The position numbers and the translations under genes were made by a program. This document shows, in pieces, positions 28,028 to 36,682 of a DNA stretch of 64,000 nt. The first letter of the stretch is position 1, and every line of letters starts with the position of its first letter. The DNA is taken from the NCBI RefSeq assembly GCF_900215605.1, contig NZ_OBEL01000005.1:186001-250000 (forward strand), read 5' to 3'. Origin of the DNA: Cohaesibacter gelatinilyticus (GTDB taxonomy: Bacteria > Pseudomonadota > Alphaproteobacteria > Rhizobiales > Cohaesibacteraceae). Under the pieces are notes generated by a model, which saw only the letters and a program-made list of their open reading frames with translations, searched no databases and had not been told where the DNA came from.

Positions 28028-30721
28028 CTATTCTGCAGCTTGACTAACTGGTTGCGGCGCAATCGGGAAATGACAGATGACAGCCGTACCCTTGCCAACA
28101 ACGGAATCGATGGATACATGTCCGCCATGCAACTCCACGAAGCTCTTGACGATGGAAAGGCCCAGTCCTGCCCCTTTCCGGGTCTCTCCGGCTTTGCGGC
28201 TTTCGAAGCGTTCGAAGGCAGACGAGAGAAATTCTTCTGGCATGCCACAACCATGATCGCGCACGGTGAAGACCATTTCACTTGCCGTTTGATCGGCGAG
28301 CACCGAGACGTTTGAGTGGTCGGGTGAGAAGGCGATGGCGTTGGATATCATGTTATAGAGAACCTGCCTTACGCGTTTGCTGTCACCCATGAAATTCTGC
28401 AAATTGTCCGCGACGGAGACATTGAGGGTGATGTCCTTTTCGGCCAGACGATCTTGCAGCCCTTCAGCCGCAGCTTGAATGGATCCAACCGGATCTACTT
28501 CCTCCAGTTCAAGCACCATGATTCCCGCATCGATGGTCGCCAGATCCAGAATATCATTGACGATTGCGAGCAAGGAAGAGCTAGAAGTCATGATATGATC
28601 TGTATATTCGCGCTGCTTTTCATTTAATGAACCAAATGTTTCCTCGGTCAACAATTCCGTGAAGCCGATGATATTGGTCAGCGGTGAGCGCAGCTCATAA
28701 GATACATGCTGAATGAAGGTGTTTTTCAGATGATCGGCCGCCATAAGCGCTTCGTTTCGTGTCGTCAGGCCGCGCTCGACATTGACCTTGTCCGTTACAT
28801 CAACAAAGGTGATCATGCTAGCCCCATCGGGAAGCGGAACGAGAGCATAATCCACAACGCGTTCATCTTCCCGATCCATCCGGCCAGACAAGCCTTCACG
28901 ACTGTCTGCAAGGCCAACAATGGCTTGTTTTAAATCAGCCCAAACAGCCGGATCGGAATAGGTCCGGCGACAGACTTCCAGCACGGCACTTACATGTGGC
29001 TGTTCCGCCAATAAACCTTCATCCATTGACCACATGGAAGCAAAAGCCGGGTTGGATACGCGTACTCGTCCGTCGGACCCGAACACGATGACACCATCAC
29101 CCAGATGATCCAGAGTTTCAGACTGGACACGAATGAGAGAATTATAGCGCTTTTCGAGATCAAGCCGCTCGGTGATATTCTCGTAAATATAGGTCACACC
29201 ACCGTCGGGATTGGGAGCTGCAACAACACGCAAGGACTGTCCGTTGGGCAAATGCCACCAATGCTCTTGCGTGTCTACCGAGCGATAGGCTGAGAACATC
29301 TCTGATTTCCAGACAGCGAAATCGGCTTGCTCTGGCAATTGACGATCAGCGCGGAGGCGATCCAATATTGCACCATCTGTCGGTTGTTGATCCAGAAAGG
29401 CCGGATCGAGATCGAACAGACTATGGTAGGCAGCATTATAGAATTGCAGGGTCTGGTTGGAATCAAAGATCGCAACAGCGGTTGTCAGCTGATCCATGGT
29501 TGTCGCATGGAATGTCTGCATGCGCTCCAATGCCCTTTCTGCGTGGTCAATGGCGGACACATCTGTCGCGATGCCAACATTGCCTTGTGTGGAGGCAATA
29601 TCAACCACATCCAGAATTTGGCGTTTGCCTTGCATGATGACCGGAAGGCGCTCGACGGCAACATCAATAGAGCGCTTGTCGTCGTTGATTGATTGTTCGG
29701 CTCGTGCAACATGTGCTTTGCGAACCAGATCGCGTCCTTGCTGGTCGAGCAATTCGGTTTGCTTTTCCAGTACATCACGTAAATTTTCTGCATCAACGGC
29801 CAAGCGATAGGCTTCGTTGATCCAGCTAAGCTCTCCTTTTTCATCGCGGGACCAAACAGGCATGGGCACCGCATCCAAAAGGCTCTTCATGCGCTTCATT
29901 TCTTGTGACAAGCGATTGGCTTTATGACGTAGGTGCGCTCTGTCCCGTTCTTCATCTTCCAAAACACGCAATTGCAAATGAGCGCGTGCCCCCGAAGTGC
30001 GACCTTTGATTTCGACGTAAGCACCCATTCGCGCCTCAACAATGAGTTGAAAGCGCTGTCCATTTGAGCGCAAGGTCTCGATGGCTTGTTCCAATTGCTG
30101 CGCACAGTCGCTGTTAAGCCATGAGCCGAAAGCAAGAATTGCATCGCCGTTGGGCAATTGATGATTGCTGGTCAGGCTTCCAATCAGGTTTGGAGCATCA
30201 CCTGAATTATCCCAAATGATCATCATTTGGTCAGAAGCATCCAAAAGCGATTCAGACTGATCCAGACGAGATTGCAATGTTACGATTGCCTGATGCGCCT
30301 CACGCAGTTGCATATTGGCCTGTCTGCGGGCGCGAATTGAAGACCAACCAGCTATCAATGTGAAAATCAATAAGCCACCAAAAGTAGCCAATCCCAAAAT
30401 AGCGGAGCTGGACAATCCATCGTTTGTTGATATGGCAAAGTCATTTATGCTGCCTTCACCCGGTAGAGATGGAATGTCAGGGAGCTGCGAGGCTTCTGTT
30501 GCACCAGGAGCGGCAATGACCAGGGGCTCGGATGTGCTGGTTTCTGATTCCGACATTTGCGCGGTCAGGGACATATCATCGGCAAAGATGGTTTTTTGTT
30601 CCTGCGCTAAAAGAGAGGAAGGCGAAAGAAGCAGAACTCCACCTACTCCCAGCATACAAAGAGATGTCGTTAAAAAGGCCCGCACTTGCCCTTTTTGTTC
30701 CAACAGACCGCCTTCTGGCAT
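28028..30721 (-). CDS. divL: DivL-type PAS pseudo-histidine kinase (Tyr in H-box)
   Basis: 897-residue membrane-linked sensor kinase. Residues about 15-40 look like a signal sequence ending in LLAQEQ, then a periplasmic stretch, a transmembrane helix at about 106-126 (SAILGLATFGGLLIFTLIAGW), a coiled coil, and three or more PAS-like units. The dimerisation box reads QHVSYELRSPLTNI: the phospho-accepting His is Tyr at residue 675 (TAT at 28697-28699). The ATP domain is kept: N box LYNMISNAIAFSPD, G1 RDHGCGMPEEF, G2 GAGLGLSIVK. This is the hallmark of Caulobacter DivL, which acts with CckA to control CtrA rather than as a normal kinase. It is the first gene of the reverse array, 63 bp before tsaE/amgK. 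Confidence in DivL is good; the regulation is inference. Confidence 0.88.
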   Translation of the reverse strand: MPEGGLLEQKGQVRAFLTTSLCMLGVGGVLLLSPSSLLAQEQKTIFADDMSLTAQMSESETSTSEPLVIAAPGATEASQLPDIPSLPGEGSINDFAISTNDGLSSSAILGLATFGGLLIFTLIAGWSSIRARRQANMQLREAHQAIVTLQSRLDQSESLLDASDQMMIIWDNSGDAPNLIGSLTSNHQLPNGDAILAFGSWLNSDCAQQLEQAIETLRSNGQRFQLIVEARMGAYVEIKGRTSGARAHLQLRVLEDEERDRAHLRHKANRLSQEMKRMKSLLDAVPMPVWSRDEKGELSWINEAYRLAVDAENLRDVLEKQTELLDQQGRDLVRKAHVARAEQSINDDKRSIDVAVERLPVIMQGKRQILDVVDIASTQGNVGIATDVSAIDHAERALERMQTFHATTMDQLTTAVAIFDSNQTLQFYNAAYHSLFDLDPAFLDQQPTDGAILDRLRADRQLPEQADFAVWKSEMFSAYRSVDTQEHWWHLPNGQSLRVVAAPNPDGGVTYIYENITERLDLEKRYNSLIRVQSETLDHLGDGVIVFGSDGRVRVSNPAFASMWSMDEGLLAEQPHVSAVLEVCRRTYSDPAVWADLKQAIVGLADSREGLSGRMDREDERVVDYALVPLPDGASMITFVDVTDKVNVERGLTTRNEALMAADHLKNTFIQHVSYELRSPLTNIIGFTELLTEETFGSLNEKQREYTDHIMTSSSSLLAIVNDILDLATIDAGIMVLELEEVDPVGSIQAAAEGLQDRLAEKDITLNVSVADNLQNFMGDSKRVRQVLYNMISNAIAFSPDHSNVSVLADQTASEMVFTVRDHGCGMPEEFLSSAFERFESRKAGETRKGAGLGLSIVKSFVELHGGHVSIDSVVGKGTAVICHFPIAPQPVSQAAE

Positions 30722-31111
30722 GTCTTAGCCCTTTCCGCCGCACAGCCAGCAAGCTGACTTCATAGCTCCAATTCTTTTTCTTGTCAGAGCCATGCGTCGT
30801 AAGATCTTGTAAAAGTTGGACTCCTCTCACGTCTTCCCAAACCAGCCATTGCCGTGACCGGGGGAAACTCGGAACCCATAACTATTACAAGCTTGAACGC
30901 ACGCACTCATTTCGATGCAGCACCGGGGCCTCCTCCCGGCTCTGACCGAATCACTTTCACTTTACCTGTTCACGGAATCTCGCAACAGAGTCCACCCGCA
31001 AAAAGATAAAAAAAAAGCGTCTGAATCAGTATTGATCCAGACGCATTCATTGCAAATGATAAGATTGGTGACTCCCGATCCTTGAAAAGCCGCCATTTTC
31101 TTAACAAAAGG
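30722..31111. other. Intergenic region between ahcY and divL
   Basis: No gene was seen. It contains the promoter region of divL and the ahcY terminator at 31008-31046. An AT-poor region at 30870-30960 shows no clear repeat. Confidence 0.5.
31008..31046 (-). terminator. Intrinsic terminator of ahcY
   Basis: On the reverse strand GCGTCTG (from 31044) pairs with CAGACGC (to 31017), with an ATCA/TGAT inner pairing, and is followed by a run of about eight T (plus strand 31009-31016 is A). Confidence 0.88.
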
Positions 31112-32503
31112 TTAATAGCGGTAATGCTCTGGCTTGTAAGGACCATCCACAGGCACACCGATATAGTCAGCTTGGTCTTTGCTCAGCGTTGTCAATTTTA
31201 CGCCAAGTTTCTCCAGATGCAGGGTTGCCACTTTCTCATCCAGTGCTTTTGGCAGAACATAGACATCCTTGCCATAATTGGCATGGTTTGCCCACAATTC
31301 CATCTGTGCCAAAGTCTGGTTGGTGAAGGAAGCGGACATGACAAAGCTAGGATGACCAGTTGCGCAGCCCAGATTTACCAGACGACCTTCGGCCAGAACA
31401 ATGATGCGTGTTCCATCAGGGAATTCCACTTCATCAACCTGCGGCTTCACATTGTGCCATTCATAGTTTTTCAGAGCGCCAATCTGGATCTCGGAATCGA
31501 AGTGACCAATGTTACAAACGATTGCACGGTCTTTCATGCCACGCATATGTTCGATGGTGATGACATCTTTGTTGCCGGTGGTGGTCACAAAAATATCGCC
31601 CTGAGGGACAGCGTCTTCCATGGTGGTGACTTCATAACCCTGCATGGATGCTTGCAGCGCGCAGATTGGGTCGATTTCGGTGACGATCACCCGAGCTCCC
31701 TGAGAGCGCAGGGATTCAGCGGAACCCTTCCCAACGTCACCAAAGCCTGCAACCACAGCAACCTTACCCGAAATCATCACGTCGGTCGCGCGCTTGATGC
31801 CATCAACCAGAGACTCACGACAGCCATAGAGATTGTCAAACTTGGACTTGGTGACGGAATCGTTGACATTGATGGCAGGGAAAGGCAGATCGCCAGACTT
31901 TGCCAGATGGTAGAGACGATGCACGCCGGTGGTGGTCTCTTCGGAAACACCCAGAATGCCATCACGGATCTTGGTGAACCAACCCGGAGTTGCCTTTGCA
32001 CGCTTATAGATTTGTGCCTTTACATATTCTTCTTCTTCATTTTCTGGATTCACCAGAACATCTTCACCGGCATCAACCTTGGCACCCAGCAGAATATACA
32101 TGGTGGCGTCGCCGCCATCATCGAGGATCAGATTTGGGCCTTCGCCGTTACCCCAATCAAAGATGCGATCCACATAATCCCAATATTCCTCCAAACTCTC
32201 GCCTTTCACGGCAAAGACAGGGGTTCCGGTTGCTGCAATGGCGGCGGCAGCGTGGTCCTGGGTAGAGAAGATGTTACAGGTTGCCCAGCGAACTTCCGCA
32301 CCAAGCGCTTGAAGAGTTTCAATCAGGACAGCGGTTTGAATGGTCATATGCAAAGAACCGGTGATCTTTGCACCTTTCAATGGCTGCGATGGGCCATATT
32401 CTTCACGGGTCTGCATCAGACCGGGCATTTCGGTCTCTGCAATTTTGATTTCCTTACGGCCCCAATCGGCCAGAGACAGATCTTTAACGACAAAATCAGC
32501 CAT
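31112..32503 (-). CDS. ahcY: Adenosylhomocysteinase
   Basis: NAD-dependent hydrolase that splits S-adenosylhomocysteine into adenosine and homocysteine, relieving product inhibition of methyltransferases. 463 residues from ATG 32503 ([16 protein letters not shown]), which has AGGAGC directly upstream; a longer open frame to 32590 exists but lacks homology. Seen: [56 protein letters not shown], the NAD site [25 protein letters not shown], and the C-terminal signature [11 protein letters not shown]. The 40-residue loop ([18 protein letters not shown]) is the insert found in many bacterial enzymes. A terminator follows at 31008-31046. No known SAH riboswitch pattern was seen in the leader. Confidence 0.97.
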   Translation of the reverse strand: MADFVVKDLSLADWGRKEIKIAETEMPGLMQTREEYGPSQPLKGAKITGSLHMTIQTAVLIETLQALGAEVRWATCNIFSTQDHAAAAIAATGTPVFAVKGESLEEYWDYVDRIFDWGNGEGPNLILDDGGDATMYILLGAKVDAGEDVLVNPENEEEEYVKAQIYKRAKATPGWFTKIRDGILGVSEETTTGVHRLYHLAKSGDLPFPAINVNDSVTKSKFDNLYGCRESLVDGIKRATDVMISGKVAVVAGFGDVGKGSAESLRSQGARVIVTEIDPICALQASMQGYEVTTMEDAVPQGDIFVTTTGNKDVITIEHMRGMKDRAIVCNIGHFDSEIQIGALKNYEWHNVKPQVDEVEFPDGTRIIVLAEGRLVNLGCATGHPSFVMSASFTNQTLAQMELWANHANYGKDVYVLPKALDEKVATLHLEKLGVKLTTLSKDQADYIGVPVDGPYKPEHYRY

Positions 32504-32802
32504 GTTCGCTCCTAATATTGCCCCGGTCTGGGAACAGATCAGTGACATAAGGCCCTCGCGGGCAAGGGAATGCAGGCACCAGCGGCCCAAATCTCAATAC
32601 TAAGTCTGATATAGAGCCAAGTTTTAAAGAAAGCAATAACGATATAAAGAAATCTTTATATTAGCTGATATTGTTTCGAGCAGGTGTTATCTCATCGAAG
32701 AGATTTCTGGAATGGCGGTCAACAAATGGAACTGATTGGACTATATCTGAACCAAGGTGTTTGCGGGATAGGCAACATCCTTGGTAAGAGATGGGTGTTG
32801 TC
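32504..32802. other. Divergent intergenic region between ahcY and the ugd side
   Basis: This holds the ahcY leader and promoter on the reverse strand. On that strand a short hairpin GCCC-GCGA-GGGC (32561-32550 region) with a GNRA loop is visible. The rest is AT-rich with no gene seen before the small ORF at 32803. Confidence 0.4.
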
Positions 32803-32922
32803 ATGAAATCAATGCCAAATCAGCATATGATTTGGATGACAAACCCTGTATGGAATTGGATACGTTTTTTCAAGGCTTTGCTGGTATTCAAAGTGCCCAA
32901 AGAAACAAAGGCCTCAGGCTGA
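32803..32922 (+). CDS. Possible small protein (39 aa) upstream of ugd
   Basis: A short frame starting MKSMPNQHMIWMT and continuing WNWIRFFKALLVFKVPK, ending at TGA 32920-32922, 18 bp before the sugar dehydrogenase. An in-frame ATG at 32791 would add four residues. It is Trp/Phe/Lys-rich, as in small amphipathic or membrane peptides. No homologue is known to me, and a frame of this length can arise by chance. The tight distance to the next gene and plausible purines (AAGAGATGGG) are the only support. Confidence 0.3.
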   Translation: MKSMPNQHMIWMTNPVWNWIRFFKALLVFKVPKETKASG

Positions 32923-32940
32923 ACGAAAATTGAGAGTGTC

Positions 32941-34245
32941 ATGAAGGTAGTGATGATTGGAACCGGCTATGTCGGTTTGGTGTCCGGTGTATGTTTTTCT
33001 GAATTTGGTTTTGACGTGACTTGTGTCGATGTCGATCAGAGTAAAATTGACACCCTCAATAAAGGTGAAGTGCCAATTTTTGAGCCTGGGCTCGATACAT
33101 TGCTGGATCGCAACACCAAGGCTGGTCGCCTGACCTTTACCACCAATTTCGATGAAGCGGTTTCGCAAGCTGACGCGATTTTCATTGCTGTTGGTACCCC
33201 GTCGCGACGTGGAGATGGTGAAGCAGATTTGCAATATGTCTGGGCGGCTGCGCGTCAGATCGCCAATGCTGCCAAACCGGGCGTTGTGATTGTTACCAAG
33301 TCGACCGTTGTGGTCGGAACCAATCGTAAAGTTGCTGAAATTATCCGGGAGGAGAATCCGGATCTGGATTTCTCCATCGCCTCCAACCCGGAATTCCTTC
33401 GTGAAGGCTCGGCTCTTGAGGACTTCATGCGTCCTGATCGTGTGGTTGTGGGTGTCGAGGACAAGCGTGCCGAGGAGGTGATGCGTAATCTGTATCGCCC
33501 GCTCTTTCTTCGTGAAACGCCGATTGTTTTTACAGGTCTGGAGGATGCCGAACTGATCAAATATGCAGCCAATGCATTTCTGGCCGTTAAAATCTCTTTC
33601 ATCAATGAAGTGGCCAATCTGTGTGAGCAGGTGGGTGGCAATGTTCAGCAAGTGGCATCAGCGATTGGTTTGGACAAGCGCATTGGCGGCAAGTTCCTTC
33701 ATGCAGGTCCTGGCTTTGGTGGGTCCTGTTTCCCAAAAGATACGCGTGCGTTTGCAGCGACCGGGGAAAAATTTGGCGCGCCTCAGCGCCTTGTTGAGGC
33801 CGTGATTGAAGTGAATGAGAGCCGAAAAGCCAACATGGCCGAGCGTGTTCTTGCTAAATTGGGGCCAGATCCGAAAGGCAAGACGGTTTGCATTCTGGGT
33901 GTCGCATTCAAGCCCAATACCGATGATGTGCGTGAAAGCCCGACCCTTGCAATCATCCCGATCTTGCAGGAGGCCGGCGTGATTGTTCGGGCCCATGATC
34001 CGGAAGGTATGGATCAGGCAAAGCCGCAACTGGACAATGTCATCTGGTGCTCAGATGCATATGATGCGGCAGAAGGGGCGGATGCTTTGGCACTTGTGAC
34101 CGAGTGGAACGAATATCGTGCGTTGGACATGAACCGTCTGCACGACGCCATGAATGGGGATGTCGTTGTTGATATGCGAAATGTCTATCAACCTGATAAC
34201 ATGCGAGCCAAAGGATTCGATTACAGCTCCATTGGTCGCGCCTGA
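32941..34245 (+). CDS. ugd: UDP-glucose/GDP-mannose dehydrogenase family (UDP-glucose 6-dehydrogenase)
   Basis: NAD-dependent oxidation of a nucleotide sugar to the uronic acid, most likely UDP-glucose to UDP-glucuronate, a precursor of acidic polysaccharides. 434 residues. Seen: the Rossmann start MIGTGYVGLVSGVCFSEFG, IFIAVGTPSRRGDGEADL, VTKSTVVVGTNRK, SNPEFLREGSALEDFMRPDR, the catalytic cysteine in GPGFGGSCFPKDTRAF, and the second nucleotide-binding domain VCILGVAFKPNTDDVRES. The length and RxEGxA-type motif match rhizobial RkpK. It has its own terminator at 34269-34308. The polysaccharide locus 4 kb away could use its product. Confidence 0.93.
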   Translation: MKVVMIGTGYVGLVSGVCFSEFGFDVTCVDVDQSKIDTLNKGEVPIFEPGLDTLLDRNTKAGRLTFTTNFDEAVSQADAIFIAVGTPSRRGDGEADLQYVWAAARQIANAAKPGVVIVTKSTVVVGTNRKVAEIIREENPDLDFSIASNPEFLREGSALEDFMRPDRVVVGVEDKRAEEVMRNLYRPLFLRETPIVFTGLEDAELIKYAANAFLAVKISFINEVANLCEQVGGNVQQVASAIGLDKRIGGKFLHAGPGFGGSCFPKDTRAFAATGEKFGAPQRLVEAVIEVNESRKANMAERVLAKLGPDPKGKTVCILGVAFKPNTDDVRESPTLAIIPILQEAGVIVRAHDPEGMDQAKPQLDNVIWCSDAYDAAEGADALALVTEWNEYRALDMNRLHDAMNGDVVVDMRNVYQPDNMRAKGFDYSSIGRA

Positions 34246-34268
34246 CGGCGCATCTGTAAGGTTGAAAA

Positions 34269-34308
34269 GGGTGCCAGGCAATTGCTCGCCTGACACTCTT
34301 TTCTTTTT
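34269..34308 (+). terminator. Intrinsic terminator after ugd
   Basis: GTGCCAGGC (34271-34279) pairs with GCCTGACAC (34288-34296) with one mismatch, followed by a T-rich tail. Confidence 0.75.
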
Positions 34309-34343
34309 GGAAGTAAGAGGCTCATCTGCCAAACCATTGAGAT

Positions 34344-34670
34344 TCAAGAATTTATGTCTTCCGTTTCCAATGGAATATAGTTGTTCGCCAATACCGGTTC
34401 TCTTAATAATGCTTCGAGTTTTGCCCAATCTCCATTGCTTGTTAGAGTTTGGATATGGGCTTCATGTTGGCTCTGACTGCTCCAATCCTCAACCAACGTA
34501 AAGCAGCCGGTTTTATCCGCGTGTGATAAAACCCGAACGTCCAGGCATCCGTCGACTTGTGGTAGTTCGCGTTGGATTGATCTCAACGTTTTTTTCAAAG
34601 CGGATTTTTGTTCAGGCTTTGCAGTAAGCGTGACAATAACGCTATGTCTCTTAGGCAATTCTCTCTCCAA
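34344..34670 (-). CDS. ABM-family (putative quinol) monooxygenase
   Basis: A 108-residue ferredoxin-like protein of the antibiotic biosynthesis monooxygenase family. Seen: VIVTLTAKPEQKSALKKTLR at the start, then CLDVRVLSHADKTGCFTLVE and DWSSQSQHEAHIQT, the usual beta-alpha-beta pattern with the EDWSSQSQHEAH element. Members oxidise quinols or other small molecules without cofactors, or just bind ligands, so the substrate is unknown. It is divergent from a LysR gene 174 bp away, with a perfect inverted repeat between them, so the regulator probably controls it. Confidence 0.75.
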   Translation of the reverse strand: MERELPKRHSVIVTLTAKPEQKSALKKTLRSIQRELPQVDGCLDVRVLSHADKTGCFTLVEDWSSQSQHEAHIQTLTSNGDWAKLEALLREPVLANNYIPLETEDINS

Positions 34671-34735
34671 ACTGAAAGTTCCTCTGTTGGCCGGCTACCT
34701 GATAATTGATGTTAATTTATTTTCCAATTTTGAAA

Positions 34736-34750
34736 TCCAATTGCATTGGA
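34736..34750. promoter_or_regulatory. Perfect inverted repeat, candidate LysR operator
   Basis: TCCAAT-TGC-ATTGGA lies in the divergent gap between the monooxygenase and the LysR gene. LysR-type regulators bind such short palindromes. Which protein binds is inference. Confidence 0.5.
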
Positions 34751-34844
34751 CGATTATCATTCAGTTTCAGTAAGTAGCTGAAAAAATTATGCTATAAACA
34801 TATACTTCAGTTTTGACTTCAATGGAGAGAGGAAGTTTCAAAAA

Positions 34845-35780
34845 ATGTCTTTCGAAAATGAAAGAATGAATTGGGACGATCTACGTCTGTTTCTCAATAT
34901 TGCGCGTGCTGGCGGACTCACAGGTGCTATTGCCATTACGGGTGCAAGTGCTCCAACTTTAAGTCGAAGAATGACGACATTGGAGCAGTCGTTAGGAATA
35001 ACATTGTTCAATCGCAGGCAAGGAGGATACACCTTGACCGAAAGTGGAACAGAACTCTTTGACTATGCGTATGCCATGGATGAACAGGCACAACTGATTT
35101 CATCGTGGCGCAATGGTTTCAGTGAGACACCCACCGTGAAAATTACGGCTGGAAGTTGGACAAGCATATTCCTTGCAAAGAATTTGGCTAACTCCATCGG
35201 TTCGTTGTTTGGAGAAGCTGGACCAAGAATTGAATTGATCACCGGAGCCTCTTTTTTGAGTTTTGCAAGAAAGGAAGCAGATCTCGGAATCCGAAACCAG
35301 ATGCCGGAGCAACCGGGTTTGGTGCGTCAACGTATCGGTCTTGTGCGTTTTGCCATCTATGGCTCCAAAGAATATCTGGACCGGACCCCCAAGGCATACG
35401 GAGATCTTCGATATGGCCAAGCCGATTGGGTCATAACGGCTATGAGTGGTGCTACAGGAGCGTCATCGAAATGGATCATTCAGCGTATGGACTGCCGGCC
35501 ACGTATGGTTTGCGCCAACTCCAATGCCATGCTGGAGGCCGTTGCCGAAGGTATGGGGCTATGCATATTGCCCTGCTTTGTCGGGGAAATGCATGAGCGG
35601 CTGAAGCGCTGTAGCGCGCCGATTGAAGAACTGACCCACACCCAATGGCTTGTTAGCCACCAGGAAAACAGGAAGTTGCCACATATTCAAAAAACATCGC
35701 GAGCGCTTTTTTCGCTCTTCAAGAAAAACAGAGCGCTTTTTGAATGTGACGAGGCTTTGAAAAATGATTCTCACAGTTAA
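34845..35780 (+). CDS. LysR-family transcriptional regulator
   Basis: 311-residue DNA-binding activator or repressor. Seen: N-terminal winged helix-turn-helix (MNWDDLRLFLNIARAGGLTG, then ITGASAPTLSRRMTTLEQSL and LFNRRQGGYTLTESG at about residues 6-63), a linker helix, then the ligand-binding domain, which is diverged: it has ARKEADLGIRNQMPEQPG, KEYLDRTP and AMLEAVAEGMGLCILPCFVG. It resembles LysR proteins of the type found with short-chain or monooxygenase genes. The divergent ABM-family gene is the likely target. No ligand can be named. Confidence 0.9.
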   Translation: MSFENERMNWDDLRLFLNIARAGGLTGAIAITGASAPTLSRRMTTLEQSLGITLFNRRQGGYTLTESGTELFDYAYAMDEQAQLISSWRNGFSETPTVKITAGSWTSIFLAKNLANSIGSLFGEAGPRIELITGASFLSFARKEADLGIRNQMPEQPGLVRQRIGLVRFAIYGSKEYLDRTPKAYGDLRYGQADWVITAMSGATGASSKWIIQRMDCRPRMVCANSNAMLEAVAEGMGLCILPCFVGEMHERLKRCSAPIEELTHTQWLVSHQENRKLPHIQKTSRALFSLFKKNRALFECDEALKNDSHS

Positions 35781-35890
35781 GCCTGCGTCAACAGCTTGGA
35801 AAGGCGTTGGATAGAGAAACGGTAGCATGTTGATGGCTTTTCAGTTCCGATTTCGCCTCTCGGTTGGATGGCCAATTCGAGCATGATCTT

Positions 35891-36386
35891 CAAGCCACGG
35901 CAAAATCTTTGACATGAAAGTTATTGGCAAATGCCTTTGTAATACTGATTTTGGAAATTGACGACAGAACGGACAGACGGCCAGAATACCGAGATCGCCA
36001 AAAAAATCGCCAAGCGTTTTCATCGTGTCATCATTGGTCTTGCCAATGAATGTCGCACCAACCACATGAAGGCCATGCTGGCGAAGGGCTTCCAACGATA
36101 GAATACTGCGGTTTTTGGTACCAAGTCTGATATGTGCGCAAAGAACCACCGGTCTCCCTTTGGGACGACTGGATCAATCAGCAACATTCGCCTCATCGAT
36201 CAATCTGCCAGCTCCTTCTAAAATCTTCGAGCCTTCGAAACGCGGTGGAATGAGAGAGCGGCAATGACTTTCCACCCCGTCAATCACGGCCGAACAGTGC
36301 GGAGAGAGGGGATCTCAGGTACCCGCCTTCGGCAGGATATGGCGTGAGGGCATACCGAAAAGACGAGCCATCACTTCGCTACCTGC
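35891..36386 (-). pseudogene. bioD: Broken dethiobiotin synthetase (bioD)
   Basis: Reading the reverse strand in one frame gives a BioD-like chain: SEVMARLFGMPSRHILP, stop TGA (36315-36317), DPLSPHCSAVIDGVE and SLIPPRFEGSKILEGAG, stop TGA (36174-36176), then RPVVLCAHIRLGT, SILSLEALRQHGLHVVGATF, and after a frameshift near 35940 the tail KAFANNFHVKDFAVA with TGA at 35891-35893. The order matches BioD: substrate loop, EGAGG, VxxR, RTxLGTxNxxLLSLEAL. The N-terminal P-loop (GTDTxxGKT) is not found, so the front is lost as well. At least two stops and one frameshift mean it is dead. Biotin synthesis in this strain would need another BioD. Confidence 0.8.
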
Positions 36387-36682
36387 CATAAATATTCGAA
36401 ATTTAAAATGAATGCCCTTATCAAGTGCCAAAGAGTGGTGAGATGGCTGCAATTCATGTTTGAACGACGAGCCGTGATGATCTTGGAGTAATAGTCTGGA
36501 TAAAATGACCAATCTTTGGAGAGAGACGTGGTCTATAAACCAGTTTCCAGGGGATTTTGGGTTGGACATGTTAGTGAAATGAAAAAACAGGACACGATTG
36601 TGACCTGCTTTGCTTTCCGTCCTCTCCATATCGGCAATGGAGAGGACAAAGTCTGATTGATCAAGATGATCGGCAGTTTCAA
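36387..36682. other. Stretch without a gene between bioD relic and acyl-CoA dehydrogenase
   Basis: Nothing clear is seen. It could contain the decayed front end of bioD, but no P-loop motif was found in any reverse frame. Confidence 0.4.

Noticed and set aside
31082-32515. A 477-codon forward frame over ahcY
   Set aside because: Antisense to a fully conserved ahcY; composition is unlike a protein and the frame has no motif.
32504-32600. SAH or SAM-II riboswitch in the ahcY leader
   Set aside because: I looked for the conserved cores of these classes on the reverse strand and saw only a short GCCC/GGGC hairpin. No match.
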